Assembly (NCBI RefSeq): GCF_023856365.1
Contig: NC_064552.1
Span: 8,762,660 to 8,826,659 of the forward strand
Direction of reading: 5' to 3'
Source: Brienomyrus brachyistius
Taxonomy: Eukaryota > Chordata > Actinopteri > Osteoglossiformes > Mormyridae
Length of the DNA: 64,000 bases
This document shows positions 10,881-23,250 of the stretch, one piece after another (position 1 is the first letter of the stretch; every line of letters starts with the position of its first letter). A model generated the notes under the pieces. It did not search any database and had not been told where the DNA came from. It saw nothing but the letters and a program-made list of their open reading frames with translations. The position numbers were made by a program, and so were the translations under genes.

Positions 10881-12610
10881 AGGTTTCCTGTAGGTTCCAT
10901 AAGATGAATCAAGATGAAAAGTGTGTGTTTGTCCAGTGACACTGGAAATTGCCAGCAAACGTTTGCATGTCTTTCCAGAAACGGCAATTTGTTGGGAAAC
11001 ATCATTTAAACAGGAAAATTTGGAATTTGTCTAATCATTAAGTACCTACACATTGTTTTCTGTTCTCTCTGCAAGAACCAGTAGATTAGACTGGAGTTTT
11101 CAAATTTATGATGCTGTTCCAGGCCAACCGGCATGAGGAAACATTAGAAGTGCTATTTATCTCGCACCTGGTTAGAGTTAAAAACAATTTTGTGATGGGG
11201 GGGGGGACTTCAAATTCAACTTTAACAAGAACCCATAAATGCACTGTCTTTGTAAACACTGAATTCACCCAAACATTTCAAGATGTCATCCAGCGCTACG
11301 GAACTACAGGCTGGTTGACAAGAAAAGCAAATGAACAAGGTGTCCTTTCCCTCATTTCTTACCATTATGCTTAGCGGATTTCTCATTTCGAAGCCGTAAA
11401 TGATGCCTTCAAACCATGTACAGTACAAGCACATTATTCCCAGTGCTCCCCAGTATTCACTGTTTCTGTGTCTGCAATTTCGGTTATCTGCGACACATCG
11501 CGTACTGAAAAAAAAACACGTGTAACAAATAGTTTTTTCATTGTTCCTTCATCCTTTGAGGGTTACAAATAGCAAGATTTTCATTGCTCTGTCATCCCTT
11601 GATACATGATATTTTTTCACGGCTCTGTCGTCTCTTGAGAATTAGGCTGAAGCACCATAATCCCTCCATCCATTAGCGAGAGAGTACTGTATTGTATAGT
11701 ACTAAATAATAATGTACAATGTGATTTATATTTAATATTGTTAATGTGTTGCTGTGTGTAACTTATCAATTATCATAAGTACATGAAAATCACATTACTT
11801 ATAGGGTCCGCTGATGGTTCACAGTCATCCGCAGTTTCAGCTGTCCGTGGAAGGTCTTTGAAAGTATCACATGCAGGGGGACCAACTGTATCAATAAATA
11901 ACTCTTCATAAATAGCAACTTTGAATGAATGATTTTAACTGTGGTTTTATTGATTTCAAGGACTGTCCTGACTCTCTAAATCCACGGTTTGATTCAGAAT
12001 TAGTCTCCAAGAATTTGTGCCACTAAACAGAAGAACACTAAAGGACATGTTAAATTACCTTCACATAAAATAACAACGTAAACAAAAATAAACAATACAA
12101 TACTATACCCTACTGGATACACAAAATGTTCCCACAGCCCTGACTTGAATGTGCCCAGGGGCTCTGCAATCTCAGAGTTATTATCCATGTTTAGCTAATG
12201 AGACTAGCCTAGCTTTTACCGCAGGCATGATCACTCAGTCGTGATTGGACCAAAATAGTCATGTGACACATGCAGTTAGAAGACAGTAAAACATTAGATG
12301 TAATATGTACAATTTACAGAATATATAACTTGCCCTAACTTCAAATACAATAATAATTTTGTGATTCACATGTGTTATAGTGTTAATTGGGAAATGAAAC
12401 ATGAGTTTTGTAACATTAGTAATGTAACTGAAATGTTAACAGGCTGCACCGATAGCAGTAGGTTGGGGGTGGTGTTGGGGGTGGATTTTGCAACTCTTTA
12501 GGAGGCATAACATGAGGTGCACGTTTCTATCTCGATTTCAGAATTGTTGCACCACTACTAATTTCAACACGAACTACAAATTACTATTAAATCACTACAA
12601 TAAAAGCATA

Positions 12611-12865
12611 GTGTCAGGGTTCACAGGTGCGGACAGGCAGGCAGGAGGCAGGGAATGACGAAGCAGGCAGGCGAAAGACAGGGGAAAACTGGGGATTTAT
12701 TGGGGAGAGGGGGTGCATCAGACATCACAACGACACTAACCTCAATGACGGACAACAAGCAGGGCGAGACGTGGACTGATATAGACAAGAATGGGCGAAA
12801 CAACAGGATACAGCTGAACATGATCAGGGAAGCACACTTGGATAATCAGGGGGGGCGTGGCACAT
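12611..12865. repeat. Possible solo LTR or similar dispersed repeat
   Basis: The block starts 'tgtcagggttcacaggtgcg' and ends 'gggggcgtggcaca', and so has TG...CA ends. It has the purine-rich, low-T composition ('gacaggcaggcaggaggcag', 'tgatcagggaagcac') seen in widespread fish repeats. I see no target duplication that settles its identity. Confidence 0.35.
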
Positions 12866-13931
12866 AGATAATACATTAACTTTTTTACACCAAATGACTT
12901 CTGGAATTAAAATATGGAATTACCAGGCTAGACTGCACGTCTCCCAAACAAAGAAATGAGCAAAAATAGCAGAAATGGAAAGGGATGAGTGAATCTGTGA
13001 ATTCAGGGACAAGATCAGCCCAGTTACCAAGAACAAAGGTTGAAGTAACACATCGAGCCCAGTCTTCAGACGAGGGGATTTCCGTCACCTCAGCAGTGGG
13101 GATCCAGAAATGACATGTATAGCTGTGTTAGTGCAGTTTACTCAGTAGAAATCACTCCTCAGCGCCTGCCAGAGCCAATACAACACCTGGCCTCCAGAAG
13201 CAACTGGGATGCCCACGAACACATTTTTCTCATTAACTTACATTTCCCAAAGGGGCAACCAATGGGCAGGGTTTGGGAGTTGTAATTAAGGGATGGATGG
13301 AATGTGTCTGGAGATGGAGACAGCTGACTTTCAGGAAGAGCTGCTGCGGTTGATCAGAAGAGATCTTGACCATCTTAGCAGTTACGTTGGTGCGGCAGTG
13401 AAATGCAGGACAGATGGACTGAAGAATAAACGCAACCCGACAGGTGCATGACAAAGCTAGGAGCTAAATGTGGAAACATAACTTTAGATGTGGACCATTT
13501 AATGCGACTTTAATTCTCCAGTGGGAGGCGGTAGCTGAGGAATGGCAGTAATGAACTTTTCTATAATATGCTGTCATCGATGATTTATTTCAATACCACC
13601 TGCAAGCCACTTGCAGTTCAGACTAGGTAACCCATATGACGCTACGCAGGTCTGGGCCTGGCCAGAACTTGGATGGGAGACCAAGTGGGAAAGTTGCAGC
13701 TGGATGAGGTGTTGGTGAGGTCAACGGGTTAGCCGATGATGTGGTCAGTGTGGATACTAATGCCCCAGTGCAGTGATGTGGACATTGTGCTGTAAAAATG
13801 GTGTTGCCCTTTGAATGAGACATAAAAACTGAGGTCATGTCTCTCTGAGGTCATAAAGGATGCCTGGGCATCTTTCGTTAAATGTACGTCTTAATGTAAT
13901 CTTAGATGTACGTTAATGCATCTTTAATTAG

Positions 13932-16068
13932 GGTATGACTGCGTGTGTGCGTGCCCTGTAATGGACCGGCATCCCTACACTGTTCATAGAGTATAACTGT
14001 CTGTGTGCGTGCCCTGTAATGGACCGGCATCCCTACACTGTTCATAGAGTATAACTGTCTGTGTGCGTGCCCTGTAATGGACCGGCATCCCTACACTGTT
14101 CATAGAGTATAACTGTCTGTGTGCGTGCCCTGTAATGGACCGGCATCCCTACACTGTTCATAGAGTATAACTGTCTGTGTGCGTGCCCTGTAATGGACCG
14201 GCATCCCTACACTGTTCATAGAGTATAACTGTCTGTGTGCATGTCCTGTAATGGACCGGCATCCCTACACTGCCCATAGAGTATAACCGTCTGTGTGCGT
14301 GCCCTGTAATGGACCGGCATCCCTACACTGCCCATAGAGTATAACCGTCTGTGTGCATGTCCTGTAATGGACCGGCATCCCTACACTGCCCATAGAGTAT
14401 AACCGTCTGTGTGCGTGCCCTGTAATGGACCGGCATCCCTACACTGTTCATAGAGTATAACTGTCTGTGTGCGTGCCCTGTAATGGACCGGCATCCCTAC
14501 ACTGTTCATAGAGTATAACTGTCTGTGTGCGTGCCCTGTAATGGACCGGCATCCCTACACTGTTCATAGAGTATAACTGTCTGTGTGCGTGCCCTGTAAT
14601 GGACCGGCATCCCTACACTGTTCATAGAGTATAACTGTCTGTGTGCATGTCCTGTAATGGACCGGCATCCCTACACTGCCCATAGAGTATAACCGTCTGT
14701 GTGCGTGCCCTGTAATGGACCGGCATCCCTACACTGCCCATAGAGTATAACCGTCTGTGTGCATGTCCTGTAATGGACCGGCATCCCTACACTGCCCATA
14801 GAGTATAACCGTCTGTGTGCGTGCCCTGTAATGGACCGGCATCCCTACACTGTTCATAGAGTATAACTGTCTGTGTGCGTGCCCTGTAATGGACCGGCAT
14901 CCCTACACTGTTCATAGAGTATAACTGTCTGTGTGCATGTCCTGTAATGGACCGGCATCCCTACACTGTTCATAGAGTATAACTGTCTGTGTGCGTGCCC
15001 TGTAATGGACCTGCATCCCTACACTGTTCATAGAGTATAACTGTCTGTGTGCGTGCCCTGTAATGGACCGGCATCCCTACACTGCCCATAGAGTATAACC
15101 GTCTGTGTGCGTGCCCTGTAATGGACCGGCATCCCTACACTGTTCATAGAGTATAACTGTCTGTGTGCGTGCCCTGTAATGGACCGGCATCCCTACACTG
15201 TTCATAGAGTATAACTGTCTGTGTGCATGTCCTGTAATGGACCGGCATCCCTACACTGTTCATAGAGTATAACTGTCTGTGTGCGTGCCCTGTAATGGAC
15301 CTGCATCCCTACACTGTCCATAGAGTATAACTGTCTGTGTCCGTGCCCTGTAATGGACCTGCAATCCTACACTGTTCATAGAGTATAACTGTCTGTGTGC
15401 CTGTCCTGTAATGGACCTGCATCCCTACACTGTCCATAGACTATAACTGTCTGTGTGCCTGTCCTGTAATGGACCTGCATCCCTACACTGTCCATAGAGT
15501 ATAACTGTCTGTGTGCGTGTCCTGTAATGGACCGGCATCCCTACACTGCCCATAGAGTATAACTGTCTGTGTCCGTGCCCTGTAATGGACCTGCAATCCT
15601 ACACTGTTCATAGAGTATAACTGTCTGTGTGCGTGTCCTGTAATGGACCGGCATCCCTACACTGCCCATAGAGTATAACTGTCTGTGTCCGTGCCCTGTA
15701 ATGGACCTGCAATCCTACACTGCCCATAGAGTATAACTGTCTGTGTCCGTGCCCTGTAATGGACCTGCAATCCTACACTGCCCATAGAGTATAACTGTCT
15801 GTGTCCGTGCCCTGTAATGGACCTGCAATCCTGCACTGTTCATAGAGTATAACTGTCTGTGTCCGTGCCCTGTAATGGACCTGCAATCCTACACTGTTCA
15901 TAGAGTATAACTGTCTGTGTGCGTGCCCTGTAATGGACCTGCATCCCTACACTGTCCATAGACTATAACTGTCTGTGTGCCTGTCCTGTAATGGACCTGC
16001 ATCCCTACACTGTCCATAGAGTATAACTGTCTGTGTGCGTGTCCTGTAATGGACCGGCATCCCATCCA
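13932..16068. repeat. 58-bp minisatellite, about 37 copies, with higher-order structure
   Basis: The unit reads 'gtgtgcgtgccctgtaatgg', 'accggcatccctacactg', 'ttcatagagtataactgtct' with an exact 58-bp period. Variant positions (gcgtgccc/gcatgtcc; ttcata/cccata; aactgt/aaccgt; ccggcatcc/cctgcaatcc) define subtypes. The left half shows a repeated order of subtypes every 7 units; the right half is rich in 'gtccgtgcc' and 'gcaatcc' subtypes. The array ends directly in a minus-strand R1 copy whose interior matches the unit. Confidence 0.96.
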
Positions 16069-16147
16069 GCTTTCACTCCGACCTATTGCTCTGTGCTGCA
16101 TGGGATCGGCTCCAGGCCCATAACCCTGACCAGGATAAGCAGTTAGC
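16060..16147 (-). repeat. R1 dispersed repeat, minus orientation, flanking the 58-bp array
   Basis: The minus strand reads 'gcttatcctggtcagggtta', 'ggcctggagccgatcccatg' and 'gctggatgggatgccggtcc', which is the R1 5' half. The last block continues without a break into the minisatellite. Confidence 0.75.
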
Positions 16148-16733
16148 ATAGCATGGGCTGTTCGGATTTTTTAAACAAATTGAAGTCTGGTCTTACAAAA
16201 ACTGAGCAAAAATAAATGAAGAACCCAAAGAGAGTTATATAAATGTAAGTCAATCATATCCATTACATACCCATTGCAAAGAAGTGAGATGAAAAATTTT
16301 ATTTTAAACGGTAAAAGAAATAAGCATGTGTTTAAATGCAGTGACTACGCAGTGATAATTTCCCATAACATTGACCAAGCTATCAAATTCAGCAGCTCTT
16401 CACTACACTGACATTTATGTCTCCCAGCTGGTGTATTTAGAAGGACATTAATTACTTTGTGGGTGTAATCATTCCTCTCACTACATTCATAAGAGCTTTT
16501 TCTCCGCGTGCTTTTGGACATCTGTTTGTAAATCAGAGAAAACGGAAACTGGGTCAGGCAAAAGCCCTCTATCAGGACCACTTTGCCGTCAAACTGTTTG
16601 GGTTACATGGGTTGTTTATATCCCCCCGTCCCTGCGATTGGGTGAAACAGTCAGAGATGGTGCTAGAGAGTTGCCTTGAAATGCACTCAGCTTGGATGCA
16701 TGATGAAAGATCCATCAGGAGGAAAAAACGATT

Positions 16734-16880
16734 GGTTCAGAGAGATAACAATCAGATCCAATAGGAGGTGGGTCCAAGCAACTACAGGAGGCAGGACCAA
16801 GACATCTGACTGGTTGGCCCTGCCTCCTCTAGTTACTTGGATCCACCTACTCTACCATTGGTTGGTTATCTCTCTGAACC
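16734..16880. mobile_element. Foldback element (MITE-like inverted repeat)
   Basis: The left arm 16734-16799 ('ggttcagagagataac' ... 'aggaggcaggaccaa') pairs with the right arm 16813-16880 ('ttggccctgcctcct' ... 'gttatctctctgaacc') over about 66 bp with scattered mismatches. The loop is about 13 bp. It encodes no protein, so it would depend on a transposase elsewhere if mobile. Confidence 0.75.
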
Positions 16881-18162
16881 CATCATTTTTTTCTTTCTGT
16901 CCTCAGAACTTTTTTGTGTAAGTAAAACTTCCATGAGCCAATCAAGATGGTAAGAGAAAATGTTCCAGACTGGGTGAGGCTGAATGTTAAGATACGGATG
17001 AGAGCTACACAACTGAAGCATGCGCGTAGGGGGGGGGTGGGGGTGCAAGAATGGGGCCCTGTGCTGTCTGTTATCATCAATTACTGGACATTCTTGCTGG
17101 TTTCCGCATCTGAGGTCCAGACACATCAAACACTGAGGATGGCATTACGCCAAAGCACGTCTGTGCAGTGACATTCAATTAAACAATATTAAGCAAAATG
17201 CCCATTTTTTTCTGTACTCTGCTGAGGATAAAACAGCAATACAGTTATTATATAATTACAATTTCTGCAATTTCAATTTCTGATGGGCATACGATTAATA
17301 TTTGGCGATAGTTAAGGTTTTATGCTGGTTGTCGCTACTTATCTCCGATCTACCATGAATAGCTATTTCAGTAATAATATATGTTATAATACAAGCATAT
17401 ATTTTATGCAATACATATTTTAATTCAAAGGGAATTAGGAGTCATATCCAGGGAGGACCCATCCGAGATAGCCCTGAGTTACGGCCTTGCAGAAACTGGA
17501 TAACTGAGCCGTTCTGGTATAAACTATGGTGCAAGGTCACGTATGCTATTCCTTAAACTGAATTCATCTCCGATTACATCATGTCTGCATTTCAGTGCTA
17601 CGAACACTCTGCCAACAATAATCGAGCGACAAAGTCCGACGGGACCAACGGGAACATATGCTTGCACTTTTTATTGCATATAAAAACATATCTTAAGTGA
17701 ATGTTTGGTTTTGATCACATTCTGCGGAACTATTTCTTCTTAATTACTTCACCTGAGGGTTCGAAGCATTTAATGTCAACGATGATTCACTCCCACACGG
17801 CATAGCATGATTATCCTTTCTGTCGCCAACAGAAGATCAGAAGGGGTTTTCTAATTTAGGAGAACAGCGATGGGTGCTAATTGGGGGTGTCCATCTCTGG
17901 TTCTCCAGCAAGGGAGTGGGGATCCAGAACACAGAACCATCCTTTTGGGCCAGACTGCTGTGACCATTTCACCCCCATTACATTGCCCTCTGAGAGCTTT
18001 ACCCACATGCGGGGCTGCTGATGTCATGCGGCAGCCCTCCCGCGCAGTCAGCACGCTATAACGAGGCCAAACCTAAATCGAGGCAGCACTACTCTTGCAA
18101 AAACTGCATGTGCAGAATGAGCTTTTAGTGCAGAACCCTGGAGGGGCCTGATCTCATCGTCC

Positions 18163-18260
18163 ACATTCATCCATTCATTCTCCACACCTGCTTGTTGTAC
18201 GCAGGGTTACGGGAATCTGGAGTCTAGGCATGACGGGCCGCCAGCCCACTGCTGAGACCG
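18163..18260 (+). repeat. Degraded R1 copy
   Basis: 'catccattcattctccacac', 'gggttacgggaatctggag' and 'gggccgccagcccactgctg' follow R1 order with many changes. Confidence 0.4.
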
Positions 18261-19092
18261 CATCTCATGCGCAGGAAAGAATCAAAGGATACCAGCCGCA
18301 TCCATACCTGTAGGCTGAAACGCTCAGGGCTGCAATGATCAAGCGGCTGCCAAACCCAGACTCCTATGTGAGTGACTGACTCCTTATCACTCGGGAATGC
18401 AGTTGAGAGGGGGGCTATAAATGTTGAGAGGAGAGACGTGGAGGCACAGTCCCACACTGGCAGTGCATTTCACCACAGTGAGACGATACCGAACCAGACT
18501 CCCTAATGCTAAAAAAGCTAAGCTAACAGAATTTTCGGCACATTTATCCAACTGCACGCCCAACTCTTACTAATTCCTCTTTTATGGAGTCGTACATCCT
18601 CTAATCCTTTACTAAAGACTCTAATTCATTATTTCTTTAATCATCCTGGTCTCCATTCAACACCGTTGTTGTTTCACATCCGTTTTCCGGTAATTAAATG
18701 CTATATATATTTTTAAAATCAACAGAACCAAATCATGTCAGTGTTCGTTCAACCTAAACTCCGACCAAATCCACGGATGGTGTATCTGAAAAGGCAGAAG
18801 GCTTTGCTGTATCTCATTATACACCCACCTGGCTTCCTGTTTCATTAGGCAAGCAGTGGAAAGTAGGAGAAAACCCTCATAATATAAAGACATGCACGAT
18901 TTCACATAAATGCAGCGACACACTGATGCTGCCTGTCAGGCACATTGACTGTGACTGGGTTTAACTCTGCAATTTTGCATAAGCCACTTCACCCTCATGT
19001 CCGGCGATGCTGCTCACATGCAAAAAAAGCAGATGTGGGACAAAACCCACTGATTTCCACTTTCCTACCTGGATGCCCTCATACACGGTGCT

Positions 19093-19913
19093 CACAGAAA
19101 GTCTTGGGATATTTGCTTAGTTCAGGATAAACTTTAAAGTGCAATTCTATTGGTTTTATAATATATTGTAAACATGAATAAAGTAATGCTGTTTGGGTAA
19201 CACATTATATTAACTGCACCATCATAGTGCCTTTATAATGCATTCATAGAACATTCATAGAACATTCAGTGCACCTTCATAGTGCATTCATAGGACATTC
19301 AGTGCACCTTCATAATGCATTCATAGAACATTCATAGAACATTCAGTGCACCTTCATAGTGCATTCATAGGACATTCAGTGCACCTTCATAATGCATTCA
19401 TAGAACATTCATAAGCATTCATAAGAAGCATTCTAACATACCTTACCAGCTTTAATATACATTAATAACAAACTATATGATTACACAATTATGTTAGTTA
19501 TTTTAATATGTTGTTTCTTATTAATATATAATAAAGATGCAAAGGTATGATAGGATGTTTTAAGTAAAACATTCATTACAGGTGGTAATAAACTGAAACC
19601 CAAATTATAGTTCTAAAAGGGTTGTTCTGAGTTAAAAATTTAATTAAGAAGCAGTCTCACTGAGAGCTTCTTAATGAGTATCACCTTTGTAATAACATGC
19701 AACACCAAACATCTGTGTTGTGCATCCCACTGGGAAAAAACTACTGCAGTTGCAATTAATAAAAAAAAAATAAAAAAAATATGACAATAAAAAGAAAATG
19801 TGCAGATAATAAGTGCAGATATGTTAGACATTGCCTGTCAATGAACTTTTGTTATGAGACCAATAAATTAGCGACAATTTTACAGGATTGAGTAAGCGTC
19901 CCAAGACTTTGTG
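19093..19913. mobile_element. Candidate non-autonomous DNA transposon (short inverted ends)
   Basis: The left end 'cacagaaagtcttggga' and the right end, which on the minus strand reads 'cacaaagtcttggga', are near-perfect inverted repeats about 820 bp apart. The interior is AT-rich with no transposase. It includes a 77-bp tandem repeat at about 19215-19415 (phase marks at 19235, 19312 and 19389) built from 'cattcatagaacattca' units. Target duplications are not clear. Confidence 0.4.
19215..19415. repeat. 77-bp tandem repeat, about 2.6 copies
   Basis: 'ataatgcattcatagaac' recurs at 19235, 19312 and 19389. Each 77-bp unit contains shorter 'ttcata(g/a)(a/g)' sub-repeats such as 'cattcagtgcaccttcat'. 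Confidence 0.9.
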
Positions 19914-22117
19914 TCATCACTAGAGCTTGTTGCTTATCAACAGGTTGATACCCACACTCAGGTGCAAACATTAGCTAAATGCCAATGTGTGTTATTAAGC
20001 CGTACCACAGGTGACTAAACGTAGGTAAGATTCAGCAGAAATGCGCCATGGCAAGATCGATAGCCGCATTCATGCCTGTGCATTCACCATTATAGTCCGT
20101 AGACCGACGAACAGACTGAATCAGAACTCCTTAGAAGCCAGTAAATATGCAGAGAAACCGAGGGAGATTCATAACCCCGTATATCTGAATTAATGACAAT
20201 AATCTTTTTTCCGCTCGAACGGTGCCAGACACACTCCGTGTCTGTTTTGTAATGAGTGGAGTGCGCGGATTTATAGAGCGCAGAAAACGGTGGGGGTGGG
20301 AGACGAAGATTCTCAGTCATTCATCATTCACGCACCGAGGAGCAGCCAAACGGGACTCTGGATTTCTGTCGCTCTACAATACACAGAATAATCAAAGACA
20401 TCGACCGGTCCTTTCATATTTACAACAGCTGCTATCATCCACCCCCCGCCCCTTCTGTCAGATTTCCAGATGATGTGTAAAGCCGGCATGAAATGGATTC
20501 GCTGATTTCTCTGACTATAATATAACACAGGGTCACTCTTATCCGCCTCCCGTGAGAGTGTAAGTGTAACGCAACCGGAGTTGCCTTTTATTTGCTTCTA
20601 TGAGAAGCAGTTGCATGATAATTTCCAATAAAGTGGAAAAAAACAAGCTTGTAATGTTAAGTTTCAAACAAAATTCTAGAGCCACCTAATCTAATTAAAT
20701 TATGCATTCAAAAAAATATTTCATTTTATGAGCAGTGACATATTAAGATATATCTTTTTGTTGGTGTCATTTAATTATCTTTGCGGGAAACTGACATTCA
20801 GATCGAAAACCAGGTTAACCACCTCAAGAGAACATTGATACTCGATCCAGCTCATCACGCAAGTGTATTTTAGAATCTGAACAGAGGTAAACGGCGGCAT
20901 AAAACCCCCCAGCTGGTTAAAAAATAACAATCCATCCTGCTCATAAAAGCTACAACACGAAGCTTGTCCCCAAAAATGAAAAGAACGTTTCATAACCTTC
21001 AAACACTAAACATCCAGGCACGGTACAGAGAATATTATAGTCTTGTCGCCGCTGACTGTAATTACCTGGGAGGCTAATCAATGTCCGTCCGGTGAATGAT
21101 TTCATTGTGTGCCTAGGTGTCCAGCTAAAACACTCCGGGCTTGTCTACGGGAGAGGGGGCGGAGAACGGGGGTCTGAAGCAGCCTTGAAAAAGCGCAGCT
21201 ACGTCAGCGTGCCAGACGAGGGCCTCCGCTAAATGCCTCTACTTTGCCTTTACTTTACAAACAGATCTTTCTTTCTTAAGAATAACTCCGAGTCGTCTTT
21301 TACGCGGGAGACGGCAAATGTTATTTTTACTGTTAACTGACTGACATATTTACCTCGATGCACAGTGATTCTAATTAATTAAATAGGAAGTTATTCCTAC
21401 ATTCCTTTGAAGTTGACACATAGTCGTCTCATAGAATAATCGCATAAACAAAAGAAATGCTAGCAGCTGACATTTAAAAGTCATTTCACTGAACTCCTCC
21501 AAGACATATTGAGGGAGTTTTTTCCTGCTTTTTGGGAAGGAGCTGAGAGGCACCTTGATTGCATTTCCATACATGCGAGTTTGGGAACAAGCGGTGAGTT
21601 TGTTCATTTGGCAAAGACATGGAAGCAAATGGCCATCGACCTATACGAAGCCAAAGCGTTCATATTCATAATCAGGCTTCGTTGTGTGGCGTCCGATAAG
21701 TTGACTCGCATAGGTATGCAATTTCAAACAATGCAGGCATAACTTTAATGGAAGAAGGAAATTCATCATATGTTAAAATAAAAACATTTTAATACTACCC
21801 AATAACAGTATCTGACTATTAATACCAATACATAACAAATGAAACAAAAAAATGACGTTGTCGTAATAATATGCAGTGGTAATTATTGCAAAATATCAGT
21901 GTTACAGGCGCCAGGTATGTGGTCTCCATAACAGGACTGCATGCAAATGACTCAAAATTCAAAAACAGGTGACACACAACTGATGGCCAACTACATGTAA
22001 TTGACCTCAAACTATCATTTGCATATAACAAGCACAAAAACTATCTATCTATATGTCAGTAGCCACACTAGGAGTTTAGGACCCGAGCGCACCTTAGTGA
22101 GCGGTCAGCAATAACAG

Positions 22118-22118
<1 letters not shown>

Positions 22119-22174
<56 letters not shown>
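22119..22174. repeat. (ATT)n microsatellite, about 18 copies
   Basis: An uninterrupted TTA/ATT trinucleotide tract lies about 60 bp downstream (in transcript terms) of the adamts14 exon 2 donor, so it is inside intron 2. Confidence 0.97.
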
Positions 22175-22176
<2 letters not shown>

Positions 22177-22236
22177 CTCATAAATAATTTGGTAAACGTG
22201 TATTGGTAAGTATCTCTGTGAAGGAGGCCGACTTAC

Positions 22237-22631
22237 CAGTCCATCGCAGTTGCTTAAAGCCACCGAGGCCTCCGGCATGTCGCTTACATCCCCGGTGAAG
22301 ACGCAGTCCCCGTGAATGCGCTCCTTAGCCGTCTCCTCAAAGTCTTCATGCCACTCCACAAAAGCACCGGGAGCCACGAGTCTTCTGTTGGCTTTCAGCC
22401 GTAAGTGCAGCTCCTTGCCGAAAACCGTGACATTGAAAAACAAGTGCTGTCCGCCTGAGGTGAAAGAAAGGGTCCCGGGGGCGCTGCGGGATACCCGTCT
22501 GGTTCCATGAGGCGAACCGCCGCCTTTGCTTCCAGCAGCTGCCGAGACCACGTGTGAAATATAGCGGCCCCGGGAGTCTGTACTGAATGGCACGGTAAGA
22601 CCATATTCACTTAACTTTCCAGAGATATTGT
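22237..22631 (-). CDS. adamts14: adamts14 coding exon 2: main part of prodomain
   Basis: It enters with two bases completing a split Asp codon and encodes residues 27-158. It starts DNISGKLSEYGLTVPF and continues RGRYISHVVSAA. A Gly/Ser/Arg-rich linker follows, then NVTVFGKELHLRLKANRRL (with an N-V-T glycosylation sequon), VAPGAFVEWHEDFEE, DCVFTGDVSDMPEASVALS and NCDGL. SGKLS.YG.TVP.ST, NVTVFGKELHLRL and ISNCDGL-like ends match ADAMTS14 prodomains as I recall them. The cysteines in DCVFTG and SNCDGL are the conserved prodomain pair. The acceptor is TTTGTCCCATCAG|ACA and the donor CTG|GTAAGT (phase 0). The length of 395 bp fits both splice phases exactly. Confidence 0.97.
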
Positions 22632-23171
22632 CTGATGGGACAAACATTGAAGTAAGAAACACGGTCACTCAGAAAGTTAATCCATTGTAAACTAGAAGGA
22701 AACAAACATTCCATGCAAAGTAAATATTTTTATAGCAATCGAGATTCCTATTAAAACGCACGCCTTCTATTTTTATGCAGCACGAATCACACAATATAGG
22801 GTATAAGAAAACGAAAGAATCAGTGGTGTTGAATCTATGCACATATATGTAGTGTAATCCAGAAGGCAAGACAAATAATTATTTTTGTCGATTATTTAAT
22901 AAATGGGACATTCTGGAATACTTTTTAAAAGCCCACACCATCATTTGGACACCTGCCAAAGTAAAGCTCCAATGAAGGTGTATTCAGGACGTATTAACAG
23001 TAGCAAGTAAGTCCCCAGTCTGCACTGCTGCCGACTAAAATCTATGCAAAAACTTATGAAACAACGTAAAAGTTCCTCTTGTTTGGCATTACACTAGCCT
23101 GAAATTCCTCCGTGTAAAAATGAACGTATGCAAGCATAAACTCAGTCAAAAAACGGAGAAATAAAACTTAC
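22632..23171 (-). other. adamts14: adamts14 intron 1 (540 bp)
   Basis: This phase-1 intron has a canonical GTAAGT donor and a TTTGTCCCATCAG acceptor. It is AT-rich with no other feature seen. Confidence 0.92.
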
Positions 23172-23250
23172 CATGGGATTTTGCAGTGTGCCTGTATTCC
23201 AGAAAAATGAAGCTGATTAAACAGTACATAGTAAAATAAATACAATCCAT
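23172..23250 (-). CDS. adamts14: adamts14 coding exon 1: start codon and signal peptide
   Basis: ATG at 23250-23248 opens 26 codons plus one base: MDCIYFTMYCLISFIFLEYR, then HTAKSH. The hydrophobic core from Ile4 to Leu17 fits a secretory signal peptide. The start context is TTCGTTATGG (purine at -3, G at +4), and an in-frame TAA lies four codons upstream, so this is the first possible start of the frame. The donor is CCCATG|GTAAGT; the leftover G joins AC of exon 2 to give Asp27. GTATAAATAAGG sits only 9-20 bp upstream of the ATG, too close for a normal TATA box unless the leader is extremely short. ADAMTS signal peptides are poorly conserved, so this exon rests on position, splice phase and hydrophobicity, not similarity. 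Confidence 0.85.

Larger units (their letters stand above)
4566..22236 (-). other. adamts14: adamts14 intron 2 (17.7 kb), repeat-rich
   Basis: This phase-0 intron runs from donor CTG|GTAAGT to the polypyrimidine acceptor at 4566. Besides the separately listed repeats I see no gene. 5700-7290, 9560-10570, 10900-12600, 12870-13930, 16150-16730, 16885-19090 and 19920-22100 are AT-rich unique-looking DNA with only short open frames. 11450-11890 has TIR-like 'ttatctgcga'/'tcatccgcag' motifs that might be a degraded Tigger/pogo-type element, too weak to call. Confidence 0.9.

Noticed and set aside
13932..16068. Regular direct repeats resembling a CRISPR array
   Set aside because: There are no unique spacers; the whole 58-bp unit repeats. 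The genome is a fish and there are no cas genes.
1..23250. Calling the protease gene adamts2 or adamts3
   Set aside because: SGKLSxYG, NVTVFGKELHLRL, AGLIRTD and TERKRRHA fit ADAMTS14 best, and the neighbouring paladin gene matches the PALD1-ADAMTS14 linkage.
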